64,000 nucleotides of DNA from Diplonema papillatum (GCA_030068145.1 JAPJBO010001101.1:1-64000), one strand, 5' to 3'; positions 9,488-19,960 are shown, counted from the first letter of the stretch. Numbers and translations: made by a program. Notes: generated by a model not told the origin, from the sequence alone.

Positions 9488-10219
9488 CTACTGGGGGGGG
9501 TCAAATACTGTAGGTAGTCAAATACAATATTATTGGCAAATACAATAGGTACGCTGAAAAGGGGGCTTTGGTGAGCATAATCTTGGAATACAATATTATT
9601 TGTCCTCAGTGGGGGTTTGCAGGGGTTTCCACGGGCTTCCCCACTCGAGAGCAGCTTCTTTTTCGAGAGAAGTTCAATGTGGAACACTCCTGAAGCCGGG
9701 AGTCCAATCTTACAGCTTGATTTCGCTGTCGATGGCATTTTCCCCGGATCCGGATTCAATAGTTTCTGAGAACCACCCGAACCCGAATAGAAATGGCCCG
9801 CTTTTTTTTAGCACGTGGTCCAGCGGTTCCCACCCACATGTGGTGCTGAGGGTGCTGGTTCGATTCCTGGCGGAGTGGTTTTTCCAAAGTCTGAAGTGCC
9901 ACCTGGGGGTCAGATTTTAGGCTATATCGAGTGTAGAAAAGGTGCCGATACATGCCAGGGATAGCTCTTTCCGTCCCGCAACGTTTTTGCCAAATTTCCT
10001 CCATTGTTAACCCCCAAGTGCCTCCCCCCCAGTAGTAGCTGCCTGAATCGAACCGTCCAAATTCAATTTCAATTTTAACAGGTGGCCCAAAACCCAAAAC
10101 CAGTATAATATTGTATTTGACTATGTGTCGAAATTCGGACTTTTTTGAAAACCCGGTTTTCTCTATCCTCCCCCAGCAAATACAATATTATACCTATTGT
10201 ATTCGACCCCCCCCAGTAG
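9488..10219. mobile_element. Non-autonomous terminal-inverted-repeat element, 732 bp
   Basis: The left end CTACTGGGGGGGGTC + AAATAC (9,488-9,508) and the right end at 10,199-10,219 are reverse complements with one mismatch in 21. Inside each end lie subterminal copies of AATACAATATTATT and AATACAATAGGTA. No transposase is encoded. No obvious target duplication is seen. Confidence 0.6.
9815..9876 (+). promoter_or_regulatory. Pol III A/B-box-like pair (possible tRNA-derived SINE remnant)
   Basis: GGTCCAGCGGTT resembles an A box and GGTTCGATTCC at 9,859-9,869 matches the B-box consensus; spacing is tRNA-like. T-arm pairing is poor and no acceptor or anticodon stem can be formed, so it is not an intact tRNA. 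Confidence 0.2.
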
Positions 10220-10284
10220 CGCTAACCCGGGGCCCGGGGCCCGGGGCCCGGAGACCCTGGATTTACAGGTACCCTTGGCTCCCC

Positions 10285-11260
10285 CCGACCGTCGGACCCG
10301 TCCCAACGGGGTTACTTATGGAAGTTACAATGAAGGCTTAAACCGGTACGGGCTACATAGCAACCCCTGCTCAACTAGTGCTCGCCTGCCTTGATGGCAC
10401 TTGCACTTTAAAGAACTCAATGCTCAACTAACGGTCACACGGAGACCCTAAATCCCCGGAATTGCAAACGAACTTTAACTTTAAAAAAGACCCTCACAAG
10501 TCAAACGGAGACTTCAAAAAACCGACCGCTTACTTCAAGAAACAGTCTAAAGAACAAAAGAACAAGAAGCAACTGCTTCTCCCGCAGAGTCAGTAGACTC
10601 AATACAGGAGCCGTTGTAGAACGTGTGCTCCGTTTCGCCTCCTCTCTTCCCCTCTCCAGTCCCCCCCGGCCTGGTCACCTACACGCCCCCTCCCCCCGAC
10701 CCTTGGACCGAAATACGGCGCCGACGGGACCAGTGCGGTGTTGAGCACCTACCCATTCCAAGCACGTTCTTGCAATCTCCCCCCGACCCTCTCAAAAAAA
10801 AAAAAATTTATTTTTACCTGCCCGATGTCGCTGATGACGAACGGACCCAACGGGGTTACCTATGGAAGTTACAATGAATGCTTAGACCAGTACGGGGTAC
10901 ATGGCAACCCCTGCTCAACTAGTGCTCGCCTGCCTTGATGGCACTTGCACTTTAAAGAACTCAATGCTCAACTAACGGTCACACGGAGACCCTAAATCCC
11001 CGGAATTGCAAACGAACTTTAACTCTAAAAAAGACCCTCACAAGTCAAACGGAGACTTCAAAAAACCGACCGCTTACTTCAAGAAACAGTCTAAAGAACA
11101 AAAGAACAAGAAGCAACTGCTTCTCCCGCAGAGTCAGTAGACTCAATACAGGAGCCGTTGTAGAATGTGTGCTCCGTTTCGCCTCCTCTCTTCCCCTCTC
11201 CAGTCCCCCCCGGCCTGGTCACCTACACGCCCCCTCCCCCCGACCCTTGGACCGAAAGCA
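10285..11260 (+). repeat. Tandem duplication of a ~0.42-kb unit, period about 545 bp
   Basis: The block from CAACGGGGTTAC through GGTCACACGGAGACCC to CCCGACCCTTGGACCGAAA occurs at about 10,303-10,712 and 10,848-11,255. Part also occurs at 8,570-8,815. Between the copies lies a fragment of the repeat at 12,995-13,072. The frames over it (rich in Ser/Pro) differ between copies and do not look coding. Confidence 0.8.
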
Positions 11261-11870
11261 GGCGACCTCGCAAGTTCGAACGGTGCTGTTTTGGGCATGT
11301 GTTGGGCCACCTCTTTTGCAACGCTGAAGAGCTGTCGCAGCGAAGACAAATGTTCAGACTCCTCCCATTCCTCAGCCGAGATTCTACGAGAGGCTACTGG
11401 AAGCGCGTCGTTGCAGTGGCGTCCGGCGCAGATATGCTGGTACAGCTTGGCCGGTCCCGGATTGCTGTCTACCGCGTCGGTAGGCGAGGAGCCTGCGAAA
11501 GCTGGAACAGAGCCTGGATCACCTTTTTCTTCTTCTTAGGAAAGTCATCCAGTGCTGCACGATTTCATGCCGAATCAAACGGTCATCAGCCTATCGGTCG
11601 TCGCAGGGTACGGTTTGTCAGAAACCCAACCTCAAAAACGCAACCTGCTCCAAACCTTCTTTCCCGCACGCGTCTTTCTTCCATACCAATACTTGTAATA
11701 CGCCTGAGAGTTTTCAGACATGTCGGCGACAGGCTTGTCTTCGTCTTCTTTATCACTTGGCACATCGTAGGTCCGGGTTCGCACTCGCTCTCTTCGTCCT
11801 CTTCTGCTTCTTCTACCTCACTTGTACTGGACGTCTCTTCAGAAGAGTCGCATCCTGGTCTCTTTGGCAT
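11250..11870 (-). pseudogene. Degraded gene with acidic N-terminus, unrecognised
   Basis: Read on the minus strand from ATG at 11,870 (context AAGCATGCC), the product begins MPKRPGCDSSEETSSTSE and has an acidic run EEAEEDEESECEP. A frame change near 11,780 is needed to continue into NSQAYYKYWYGRKTRAGKKV, and later segments (LYQHICAGRHCNDALP, ISAEEWEESEHLSSL) read sensibly in further frames. The order of acidic tail then basic segment is common in DNA-transposon proteins, but no catalytic motif can be identified. Several shifts and stops imply a relic. Confidence 0.35.
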
Positions 11871-12021
11871 GCTTGTCTTTCACAATAAACAAGGTGCCTG
11901 GCAGGTTTTGGTCTTCTGCAGATGCGTGGACACAGCGACTGGTCACGAAGCCCTCTAACTGCCCGCGGTGCCCCTACCTAAGTCTGCACAAGCTTGGTCT
12001 AGAAAACAGGTGCGAGTTGAG

Positions 12022-12395
12022 ACATAGGGCTCTCATGGCGAGTTGGAAGTCTGAGAGCAAAAATACAGCTTTCCATCTTCGTGAATAAACAAGCCCACCG
12101 CGCAGGAAATTGAGGTCAACTGCAAAGAGACCGAAGAGACGAAGACAAGGTCGAGCCGCCGGCTGCCGACGTTGATGGTCTGGCTGGCCGTCGGCCGTTG
12201 CGGCTCCCACCCCCACGGATGTGTCGACACCTTGAGCTCCTTGCGCCGGCAGTCCTGCTCGAGGATCCCGTCGGCCCGCAATTTCTTGCATTGCCGTCTG
12301 CGAGTGGGCGCCAGAGGTTGCTTTGCCCTTCGGATCCGTGTGGTTGCTGGTGTTCGACGTGGAGCGGTGTTTCGAGGTGATTACACGCGCCCGAC
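12022..12395 (+). repeat. Dispersed repeat, copy 2, joined to a fragment of the 6.4-kb repeat
   Basis: 12,022-12,170 duplicates 7,334-7,482. About 12,300-12,395 resembles 6,435-6,520. The segment between has no counterpart in the window. Confidence 0.7.
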
Positions 12396-12554
12396 GGGCC
12401 ACAGAGCCACGTGTGGCCCTATTTACGCTCTTTTTGGGCAAAATCCAAGATCCTTTTCACGTTTCTTTGCACTTTTTCCGCCTGTTTTTGCACTCGTTTT
12501 GGATCGTAGCTACACTGGGAGGGTGAAATATTTCGGACTGAGGAATGTCGGACG

Positions 12555-12640
12555 CCGAGCCGCAGGCCGCCGCGGCGCAGGCCGCCGCGGCGCGGGCCCC
12601 GGCGCGGGCCCCGGCGCAGGCCGCCGCGGCGCAGGCCCAG
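12555..12640 (+). repeat. GC-rich minisatellite related to 1,484-1,592
   Basis: Units such as CAGGCCGCCGCGGCG and CGGGCCCCGGCG. Open in several frames; no protein is claimed. Confidence 0.8.
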
Positions 12641-12756
12641 GGTTCTTGCAATCCCCCCCCCCTCGATGCCCAATAGGGTCACTCGACCCTAGCCCACAGC
12701 CCAGCCGTTGCTCAGGTGGTGCGCCACCTTAGAGCAGGTTTGTCCCCCACCGCACA

Positions 12757-12888
12757 GGACGTTTCCCCCCAGCCGAGCCTCAGATGACCTCTGCAAACCC
12801 TTAAGTATGTCACCCCTCTTGAGTATGTCACCCCCCAGCGGACTTTTGCACAAAAGGGGGTGACATGTTCACGGGGGGGGTAGGCAAT
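12757..12888. mobile_element. Small TIR-bearing repeat, copy 1
   Basis: Almost identical to 24,039-24,168. Contains AGTATGTCACCCC twice and the inverse GGGGGTGACATG, the same motif that ends the element at 22,153-22,952. Confidence 0.6.
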
Positions 12889-12910
12889 TGTAATTGACCC
12901 CTCCCCCCTT

Positions 12911-13072
12911 CTGACAAACCAGACTCACACCGCAGTCCTGTCTGCAGACACTCAGGTTCCGCGCTGATGGTCCGCCTTATGTGTCCGTGGCTTAAAGGAC
13001 CGAAACACGGCGCAGACGGGACCAGTGCGGTGTTGAGCACAAACCCGTTCCAAGCACGTTCTTGCAATCCCC
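12911..13072 (+). repeat. Dispersed repeat, copy 1
   Basis: From CTGACAAACCAGACTCACACC to CCAAGCACGTTCTTGCAA; nearly identical to 20,835-20,997 and diverged from 30,541-30,665. Ends just before the TTC array. Confidence 0.8.
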
Positions 13073-13097
13073 CGTTCTGACCATTCCTAACCCGGAT

Positions 13098-13103
13098 CAG
13101 CCT

Positions 13104-13135
<32 letters not shown>

Positions 13136-13448
13136 TTCTTCTTCTTCTTCTTCTTCTTCTTCTTCTTCTTCTTCTTCTTCTTCTTCTTCTTCTTCTTCTT
13201 CTTCTTCTTCTTCTTCTTCTTCTTCTTCTTCTTCTTCTTCTTCTTCTTCTTCTTCTTCTTCTTCTTCTTTTTCTTCTTCTTCTTCTTCTTCTTCTTCTTC
13301 TTCTTCTTCTTCTTCTTCTTCTTCTTCTTCTTCTTCTTCTTCTTCTTCTTCTTCTTCTTCTTCTTCTTCTTCTTCTTCTTCTTCTTCTTCTTCTTCTTCT
13401 TCTTCTTCTTCTTCTTCTTCTTCTTCTTCTTCTTCTTCTTCTTCTTCT
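13098..13448 (+). repeat. (TTC)n microsatellite, about 350 bp
   Basis: Almost pure TTC/CTT with one interruption (TTTTTC near 13,268). It ends about 97 bp before the AC1 start codon and could influence that promoter. The Ser and Arg frames across it are artefacts. Confidence 0.98.
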
Positions 13449-13545
13449 GCTTTTCATCCGCCGCTTCTACTTAACAGGAAACGAACACTGCTCCGGACTC
13501 ACTCCGGGTGTACTTGGGGGGGTTGTTGAGGCACTGGTTGTAAAA

Positions 13546-16014
13546 ATGGAGAGCATCTCGATCCGATCTGTTCGATCCACGGTAAAGACCGGCAAGGCGA
13601 AGCGTAAGAAGGCACCTGATGCGGCGGTCGGCAGCAAGTTCATGTCAGTCCGATTTTTGTTCCCCGGCGCGTCCCTGTGCGCGGTGGTGGCGGTCGTCGC
13701 GTTCACGATGCTCCTCCTCATCGAGTCGTTCGACAACGCGTTCGACAGGAGCGAGGAGCTCTGCGCCACTTCGATGATATCCACCTTCAACACCACCGAC
13801 CACCTCATCCGCCAGCAGACCTCCCGGCTGATGGGCGCCATCGGGCACGTCCTGGTCGCAAAGATGGTCACCTTCATCGGAGAGCTCGAAACAGCATCGA
13901 CAAGCTACCTGATGCACCTGAAAGTGGATCCAGAGCTCAAAGACCTCCCCAAGAGCAGCTTCGAGTTCCTTGTGCGCACCAGGGCCACCCTTTGGACCCT
14001 CTCGCTGGCGTATCAGAATTCGGGGATATCAGGGCTCGTCGCCACCACCGACGACGCGATGCTCGCGTTCGTCATGTCGCCGCGAGTGCGGTATGGCTTC
14101 ATCGTCTCCGCCGCCAGCAGGGACGAGTCGATCCGCGTCTACATGGCCGATGATCAGCTGCGGGGGGTGAGGATGGTGAACAGGCTGTATCCCTTGTCGG
14201 AGGACCAATACGTGCCGCTTGCCTCCGAGGGACGCATCAGAGACGGCGAGGGCATGTGGGTGAAGGAGAAAGTGTACGACGCGTCGGGCAGCGGGATGAT
14301 GTTCATGAGCGTCATGAACGACACCGTGTCCGGGAAGACCCTCTCGAGCCGGGTCTTCATCAGCGACAACCTGCAAGACCGCGTTCGGGCGGTCACAGAG
14401 GAGCTGCGGAATTCGTCGAGTCGATTCGCGGGCATCCGCGTCTTTGGCGTCGTCGCCTCCGCGGAGTTGTCGGAGCGGTTCTCCGTCGGCGAGCCGCGCC
14501 GCGACGCTTGGAACGCTACCGGCACGCTCAGCTTCACGTCGGAGGGCAACCTGACGTGGCACGAAAACGGGTTCAACCACTACTACCTGGCCGAGCAGCA
14601 CCACGACCCAGTCATCAGCGCGGCGTCGGTCAGAATCCGCGAACTGGGGGGGTACGACCGCATCGCAATGCAGTCCGATTACGTCGACATCGGCAGGGGG
14701 CTTGGCGTGCACTTCTGCCAGGTCACCGAGTTGCGGGCGAGATCTCCGGGGTTCCACCACTGGCTGGTGCTGGTGCTCCCGTTGGAGTCGCTAGTGGGTG
14801 ACGTGGCGAACGTGTTCGACGACCTGCGGGCGAAAGACTCCGTCGAGCGGCAGCGGTACAAAGACGACGCTGCGACATGGCGGTACACCGCCATCTTCTC
14901 CTCGATCGTCCTCGCCGTCCTCCTCTTCCTCGCGTTCGCCGCGGGGGTGAGCAAGCTGCTGCTGCCGCTGGAAAACCTGCAAGTCGACATGCGCAGCGTA
15001 GCCGACATGCAGCTCGACTTGCAGCACCGGCCGCTGTCCTCCCTCCACGAAGTTCGGTCCATGCAGCGGTCGTTCCGCGCGATGACAAAGAACCTGAAAG
15101 AGTTCAAAGCATACGTCCCGCAGTCAGTTCTGAAGGCATCCTCATGCGAGGCAGACCTCCCGTCGAAGGACCCGCCGGAGGGTGACGTAGCCCTGGTGTT
15201 CACGGACATCCAGGACAGCACGTCTCTGTGGGAAAAAAGCCCCGAGGACATGGACGAAGCCCTCCAGCTGCACAACCGCATCATGCGGGAGAGCTGCGCG
15301 AAGAGCGACGGATACGAGGTCAAGACCATCGGAGACGCGTTCATGGTCGCCTTCGACGGGCCGGTCCAGGCCGTCAAGTTCGCGTTCCGCGCGCAGAAAA
15401 AGCTCCTCGAGGCGTCGTGGCCGGCGGGGCTCGACCTGCCGGTTGTCACCGGTAAAAGCGGAAAACCGGTGTTCTCAGGGCTCCGCGTGCGAATGGGCGC
15501 GAATTGCGGGCCGGCAGTGCTCGAGAAGAACCCGATCACTGGCCGGAGCGACTACCGCGGGGGCGTGGTGAACATGGCGGCGCGGGTCGAGAGCAAGGGG
15601 AAGGCGGGCACGCTGTGCTGCACAGGCCGGTTCCTCGAAGCGGTGAGCGCCGCGCTGAAGAGCGGGGACTCCGCCTGCGCCGGGGAGTCCGCGGCGTACG
15701 GGCAGCACGAATTAAAAGGTCTTGGCCGCACTGACCTCTTCATCCTCGCCCCCCGCGCGCTTTCCGACCGGATTGCCGACGAGGACCTGCGCCCGCCGCA
15801 GCTGGTCCACCGGAAGAGCGCCGGCCACGAGACGAAGTCGTCCGGCAGCAGCTCGCGCGCGGAGGGCGCGGGGTCGACGGCAGTGCCGAAGAAAACGGGG
15901 CTCTACCTGCAGCACGTAGAGGCCACCATAGCGTGCTGCCGCGTGCAGACGATAGACGAGCACCGAGTGTTCGACGCCACGAACCAAGTGTGTACCCCCC
16001 TCCTCCACTACTAA
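13546..16014 (+). CDS. Receptor-type class III adenylyl cyclase (AC1)
   Basis: 822 residues with ATG in AAAATGG context. Layout: short basic cytoplasmic N-terminus; membrane helix about 37-59; a roughly 385-residue extracytoplasmic region likely to sense ligand; second helix about 447-469; HAMP-like linker about 470-525; cyclase domain about 540-740. Catalytic features are complete: metal Asps D554 (VFTDIQDS) and D597 (KTIGDAF), adenine-specifying K593 and D669, transition-state N676 and R680 (VVNMAARVES). Lys/Asp in the purine positions indicate ATP rather than GTP. The architecture resembles trypanosomatid receptor cyclases, which act as dimers in the plasma membrane. No intron interrupts it, unlike AC2/AC3. 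The last ~40 residues may be read-through of an exon, since GTGTGT follows the codon for Q near 15,987. Confidence 0.9.
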   Translation: MESISIRSVRSTVKTGKAKRKKAPDAAVGSKFMSVRFLFPGASLCAVVAVVAFTMLLLIESFDNAFDRSEELCATSMISTFNTTDHLIRQQTSRLMGAIGHVLVAKMVTFIGELETASTSYLMHLKVDPELKDLPKSSFEFLVRTRATLWTLSLAYQNSGISGLVATTDDAMLAFVMSPRVRYGFIVSAASRDESIRVYMADDQLRGVRMVNRLYPLSEDQYVPLASEGRIRDGEGMWVKEKVYDASGSGMMFMSVMNDTVSGKTLSSRVFISDNLQDRVRAVTEELRNSSSRFAGIRVFGVVASAELSERFSVGEPRRDAWNATGTLSFTSEGNLTWHENGFNHYYLAEQHHDPVISAASVRIRELGGYDRIAMQSDYVDIGRGLGVHFCQVTELRARSPGFHHWLVLVLPLESLVGDVANVFDDLRAKDSVERQRYKDDAATWRYTAIFSSIVLAVLLFLAFAAGVSKLLLPLENLQVDMRSVADMQLDLQHRPLSSLHEVRSMQRSFRAMTKNLKEFKAYVPQSVLKASSCEADLPSKDPPEGDVALVFTDIQDSTSLWEKSPEDMDEALQLHNRIMRESCAKSDGYEVKTIGDAFMVAFDGPVQAVKFAFRAQKKLLEASWPAGLDLPVVTGKSGKPVFSGLRVRMGANCGPAVLEKNPITGRSDYRGGVVNMAARVESKGKAGTLCCTGRFLEAVSAALKSGDSACAGESAAYGQHELKGLGRTDLFILAPRALSDRIADEDLRPPQLVHRKSAGHETKSSGSSSRAEGAGSTAVPKKTGLYLQHVEATIACCRVQTIDEHRVFDATNQVCTPLLHY

Positions 16015-16218
16015 CTTGAGCCGGTCCATCCCCTCTTGATAGACCGTGATAGACCGAAGAATACAGCACCGGGCAATTCGATGCAGCTCTGGGAACTAGG
16101 GATGGACCTGATAGACCGTTGTGGACCGTGATTCTCTGTGATAAACAGCGGCAGGCACTTCGATGCAGTTTCAAGAGATAGGGACGGACTGGCTCATAAT
16201 TATGATTTCCCCCCAGAC

Positions 16219-17017
16219 AGGGGGCTAGTCCCTCAAGGTTTCATACTCCACTTTGGGAACCGTACACTCACCTTTTTACCTTCTTCTATTTTTGCATCCC
16301 TTTCCTCAGCAATACCTGGACAACATCTTCCTCGAAGAATACTTGATGCTTGCATCAACCATGCATGAGAGACAGTGCTCTGCCTAACATTAAACTAAGA
16401 TTTCCCCCCCCGACACGGGACCAAGTCGTCCGGCAGCAGCTCGCGCGCGGAGGGCGCGAGATCGACGGCGGTGCCGAAGAAAACGGGGTTCTACCTGCAG
16501 CACGTCGAGGCCACCATAGCGTACCGCCGCGTGCAGACGATGGTCGAACACCGCGTGGTCGACGTCACGAACCAAATGTGTACCCCCTCCCTCCTGATGA
16601 GAGGCAAGTAAGTGAAGTAGCCAATCAGGTGCTCCACGAAGTAAAAACCGTTCAGCTCCAGAGGCATGTTGACAGATGCAACGGTATCAGAAGTGAAGGT
16701 TAGCCCGTTGTTTCCATGTTTATCTTCCAGCATGAACCTAGGTCGGCTTGGAGAGAGTCAATGCCGGGAGGAGACTCCGCGTCCTTCAAGGCGATGTAGT
16801 AAGAGATGCACCTGAACACGAAACTAAAATCTTTTCCCCGAGAGCGAAACCTGAGACGAAGAACGAGGTGCACACGACGCCGCGGTGAACAAATGCAGGG
16901 GGCTAGTCCCTCAAGGTTTCATACCCACTTTGGGAGCCCTGACTGGATGCCAGCATCAAACATGCATGAGAGGCAGTGTCCTGCCTAAGCAATAAACTAA
17001 GATTTCCCCGACAGACA
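16219..17017 (+). repeat. Direct repeats flanking a duplicated piece of the AC1 tail
   Basis: GGGCTAGTCCCTCAAGG starts both 16,219 and 16,899, and CATGCATGAGAG..CAGTG..CTGCCTAA..TTAAACTAAGATTTCCCC ends both (near 16,415 and 17,017). The second copy lacks about 75 bp of the middle. Confidence 0.75.
16424..16612 (+). pseudogene. Duplicate of the AC1 C-terminal coding end
   Basis: Translates to a close copy of AC1 residues near 765-815 (SSGSSSRAEGA, KKTGFYLQHVEATIAYRR, TNQMCTP). It lacks the cyclase domain and any start, so it is a partial gene duplication about 0.58 kb downstream of the original. Confidence 0.75.
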
Positions 17018-17074
17018 CGTATGAGCCGTTCCACCGCCGGCTGGTAGACTGCTGACAGTCTGTGATAGTTTGGG

Positions 17075-17420
17075 TTAGTTTGGGTTAGATTGCAGAGAAT
17101 CTGTGGCGATAATCTGCATCGCGTCGCGGTTATCTCTTCGCACGTGATGTGTCATGCTTCCGCCTCTGAAGCTCGTCTTGATCGTTGCGCTCAGGCGCGC
17201 GTTTGGTTCCCCTTCGATTGCTCGTCCAGGTGCATCGGTTGCGCGTCGATGGTTGCTTCCTTACGGCAGCGGTTGGGCGGTGGCCGTGTCGTCTTCCGTG
17301 GTGTTGCCGAGGTTGATCGTCGCTTCTTCGTCTTCGCTCTCGAGATTGGGGTACGCTCTTCGTCCTCAGCTGCCTTCGGAAGCACCAGTACCTTTGGGTT
17401 AGAATGCAAAGAATCTGTGG
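17075..17420 (-). pseudogene. LINE 3' tail relic
   Basis: On the minus strand a short frame ends in LDEQSKGNQTRA, matching the basic tail LDEQSKKKRGTKRAPERDD of the LINE relic near 59.4 kb. The plus-strand flank GTTAGAATGCAAAGAATCTGTGGCG, written here in two parts, appears at 17,085 and again at 17,398. Confidence 0.5.
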
Positions 17421-17447
17421 CGAGTCCAGCCTCAGAAGCTGGTGTTA

Positions 17448-17486
17448 AACTCGAAAAGCGGGTGTGGCACCCGCTTTTTTAACTCC
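17448..17486. repeat. Perfect short hairpin
   Basis: AAAAGCGGGTG-TGG-CACCCGCTTTT forms an uninterrupted stem. It sits between two AACTCCAGC/GAAGCTGG segments that extend the inverted repeat. In bacteria it would suggest a terminator; here a MITE-like hairpin is more likely. Confidence 0.6.
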
Positions 17487-17885
17487 AGCTTTAACTCCAG
17501 CCTCTGAGGCTGGCCCCGCCGTGTACGCTCTGTATCAACTATACCGAGCCGGCCCACCCCCCTGGAACTGCATCAAATGGCCGCCGCTGTCGCAGTGTGG
17601 GTCTCCGTTGAATTCCTCGCGCACGCACACACTCTAGTCGGCTATGACTTCGATTCAGCCGTTACCCTAAATCTATGAAATTCAAAACAAACACATACAC
17701 ACTGCAACCAGCATCACCCGAAGCACCCCAAGAAGCCTAAACCAAACGAGGCTACAATTCCGAACAGCGCGTGAGCAGCCGGCAGGAGCTTCAACCGTAA
17801 CGTAAAGTAGCTGAAAACCTGGGCTATACTCCGCGTCAGGTGTTACCCATCATTGAATTCCACACGCTTACACACACTCTCTCAG

Positions 17886-18473
17886 TTGGTGCGCTGCGCC
17901 GGAGATGCTGCGATGTTGACAGACGGAGCTCTTCTGGCATTGTGCGGTGAGACGTTGGTCGTTGCGTGGAACACGGCGAAGCCGTGCAGAATGCATTTCC
18001 TCGGCGGGATCCACTTCGCAAGCGAGCTGAAGCAGCGGTGCGACACGAAAGTGGTACGGGTGGGACTCGCCGTGGGCACCGTGCACCACGGTAATCTCGG
18101 CACCTCCGCCAAGCGGTTCAACACGGTGATGGGCAGAACGGTGAACGTGGCCACCGTCGCCGCTAGCTTAACCGTGCAGTACCACACTTTCTGCGTCGCT
18201 ATCGACTGTACGGGCGGCATGTCGCCGCTGCCGCGTGGAAACGTCAACGTGTTCTTGAGGTTGCTCGATGTTTGGCTCGAGACCTCAACCCAGACCCACT
18301 TCGTAGTCCAGCAGCTGCTCACGTCGAAGCTCCGCGACGTTGATGATTTATGGGGATCGTCAGACGACACCGTGTCGCAGCAGCACTACGCGTGCCTCAC
18401 CGCGGCCATCGCCGGGAGCCGAGCCGAGCTAGAGAAACTCCGGCAGGAAGGCGAGTCGAACCCCACCCTAAAG
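17886..18473 (+). CDS. Exon encoding a degenerate class III cyclase homology domain
   Basis: Bounded by acceptor ACTCTCTCAG and donor AAG-GTATGT, with a continuous frame between. The product contains CAGDAAM..LVVAWN, VRVGLAVGTVHHGNLGTS and VMGRTVNVATVAASL, which follow the pattern of the second half of a cyclase domain (GD..A.WN, R.G..TG...GN.G, T.+G..VN.A). The expected catalytic Arg after VN is not evident (VNVATVAAS instead of VNxAAR), so activity is doubtful. The first half of the domain, with the first metal Asp, is not seen upstream. Its place 1.9 kb after AC1 on the same strand suggests either a C2-like regulatory half of a two-domain cyclase or the remains of another family member. 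The C-terminal part of the exon is helical and charged. Confidence 0.6.
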
Positions 18474-18485
18474 GTATGTTTCTTT

Positions 18486-18600
18486 TTGCGGGCGTAAGCG
18501 TTCAACAAAAAGACCCATTTTGTAGTTGGATTGCTTCTCCCCCTCTAGCGCTCCTTAGAAGTAAACACAAGGCAGCCCCTTCGAGTATTTCATTTCGGAC
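18486..18600 (+). repeat. LTR-like repeat end, subfamily 2, uninterrupted
   Basis: GCGGGCGTAAGCGTTCAACAAA to CCTTCGAGTATTTC. Related to 30,327-30,428 and to the interrupted copy at 58,049-58,087/60,522-60,595. Lies in the putative intron after the cyclase-like exon. Confidence 0.7.
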
Positions 18601-19628
18601 AGGTTTTCAATTACTGAACGGGTGAAAGGGGATTCGAATATATCAAGCGTACACACGCCGTGCAGCCTCCCCCCCGGAGAACTGCTTCCGAAGCTTAGAC
18701 GTACCCTTTTCCCTCCCCGTATCAATGTGTTCGTGGTGTCGGGTCGCAGGAGTCTTTTTTGGCCAGCCAAGGAGAGTAAAAGAGTGGAGTAGTGAGTAGC
18801 GCAGAGAACGAGTGTAAAAGAATGGAGGTAGCACGGACTACCAGACCAGAGGAGGCCACCCCAGAAAGAATTTTCCCCTTTTCCATAACCCTCAAAACCA
18901 GCACCAATAACCACGACTCCCCGTATCAACCCCGTTTTCAGTAAACACTCGGCCAGCATTGAATAATAAATCCCGTCCAGTACACAACACCGTTCGGGAT
19001 CAAATCTGTTCGGTATCAATTCCGTTTTCAGTATAAAACCCTATAAAATCTTGTTCAGTATACACCGTTCAGCACCAAATCCGGTATTTCTCAGCTCGTT
19101 CGAAGCCGTCCAACCCGTTCGTCGAGTATCACATATTTCAGCCCACTAAACACGAACCGCACCCGCAGGTCGTCGCTGCCAACATCAGCGCCATGACAAC
19201 ACCAGGAACCTATCGGCAGGTTATCGACGTTCGCTGCCCTTTCATTTCCATGACAAGTGCAGGCGTCTCGGAGAAATCGTTTGTGCTAGAGTAACACTGG
19301 CAACCACGGTAGACATTCGTGGGGTGCTTGGTCTGCTTGCTCCGGCCGTTAAAAAAAGGCGGGCGTGTCTTCGCAGGGAGTGTCCTTCGAAGCTGAACGC
19401 AGGGAGACTACTTGTAAGGCTCGATGCGAAAAAAGATGGTGGCGAACCAGCTGAGTCTTGAATGGAAGCGGCTGACAGCTTTCCAAATTTGTCCAGTCCG
19501 TGATGTTCAGGCGTGGATTGTTATCGGCGAAAAAACAAGCTGAGCTAGGCTCTCAACGACCTTAGCTGTTCAAAACCTGCGCACCGATTTTTTTTAGCAC
19601 ATTAGTTGGGAGGGGGAGGATGTCTTGT
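18601..19628. other. No recognisable gene; short diverged repeats
   Basis: Contains repeated phrases CCCGTATCAA and CCGTTTTCAGTA between 18,715 and 19,090. Open frames are short and mutually overlapping. Nothing is claimed. Confidence 0.5.
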
Positions 19629-19669
19629 GGGGGGGGGGGGGGGGGGGGGGACCGGGGGGGGGGGGGGGT
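19629..19669 (+). repeat. Poly-G tract
   Basis: Two G runs separated by ACC. Length may be unreliable in assembly. Confidence 0.9.
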
Positions 19670-19677
19670 TTTGTTTG

Positions 19678-19960
19678 CATGTGTGAGGAAACTGAACGTC
19701 CAAGTAGGACCTTCTGATCATTAATTTGCCAATTTTCCACCTGAAACCCGCGTCCGAGATGTGGGTTCAGGGTGCGGCCAACAAAAACTCTGTGCAATGT
19801 GTGAGGAAACTGGACCGCCCAAGTAGGACCTTCCGATCATGATCATTTGCCGATTTGCCACCTGAAACCACGTCCAGGAATTGGGTCCAGAGTAGTGCGG
19901 TCAACGAAAACTCTAGTTTCCCTTGTCAACTTTCTCCTACTCTCGCGGTGTGCGGTTTTT
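19678..19960 (+). repeat. Tandem dimer of a ~130-bp dispersed repeat
   Basis: Unit from TGTGTGAGGAAACTGAAC through CCAAGTAGGACCTTC, GATCATT and CCACCTGAAACC to CAACGAAAACTCT. A single copy lies at 29,955-30,117, also directly before an LTR-like repeat, so the two may belong to one element. Confidence 0.8.

Noticed and set aside
9815..9876. Functional tRNA gene
   Set aside because: B box is good but T-stem pairing fails at two of five positions and no acceptor or anticodon stem with U33 can be built.
10623..10877. Pro-rich protein repeated at 11,167
   Set aside because: The two tandem DNA copies are open to different lengths and diverge in frame; better explained as non-coding repeat.
12828..13457. 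Poly-Arg or poly-Ser protein
   Set aside because: Direct translation of the (TTC)n microsatellite.
17453..17479. Rho-independent terminator
   Set aside because: The stem followed by Ts fits the shape, but neighbours are eukaryotic repeats and the stem extends into a longer inverted repeat.
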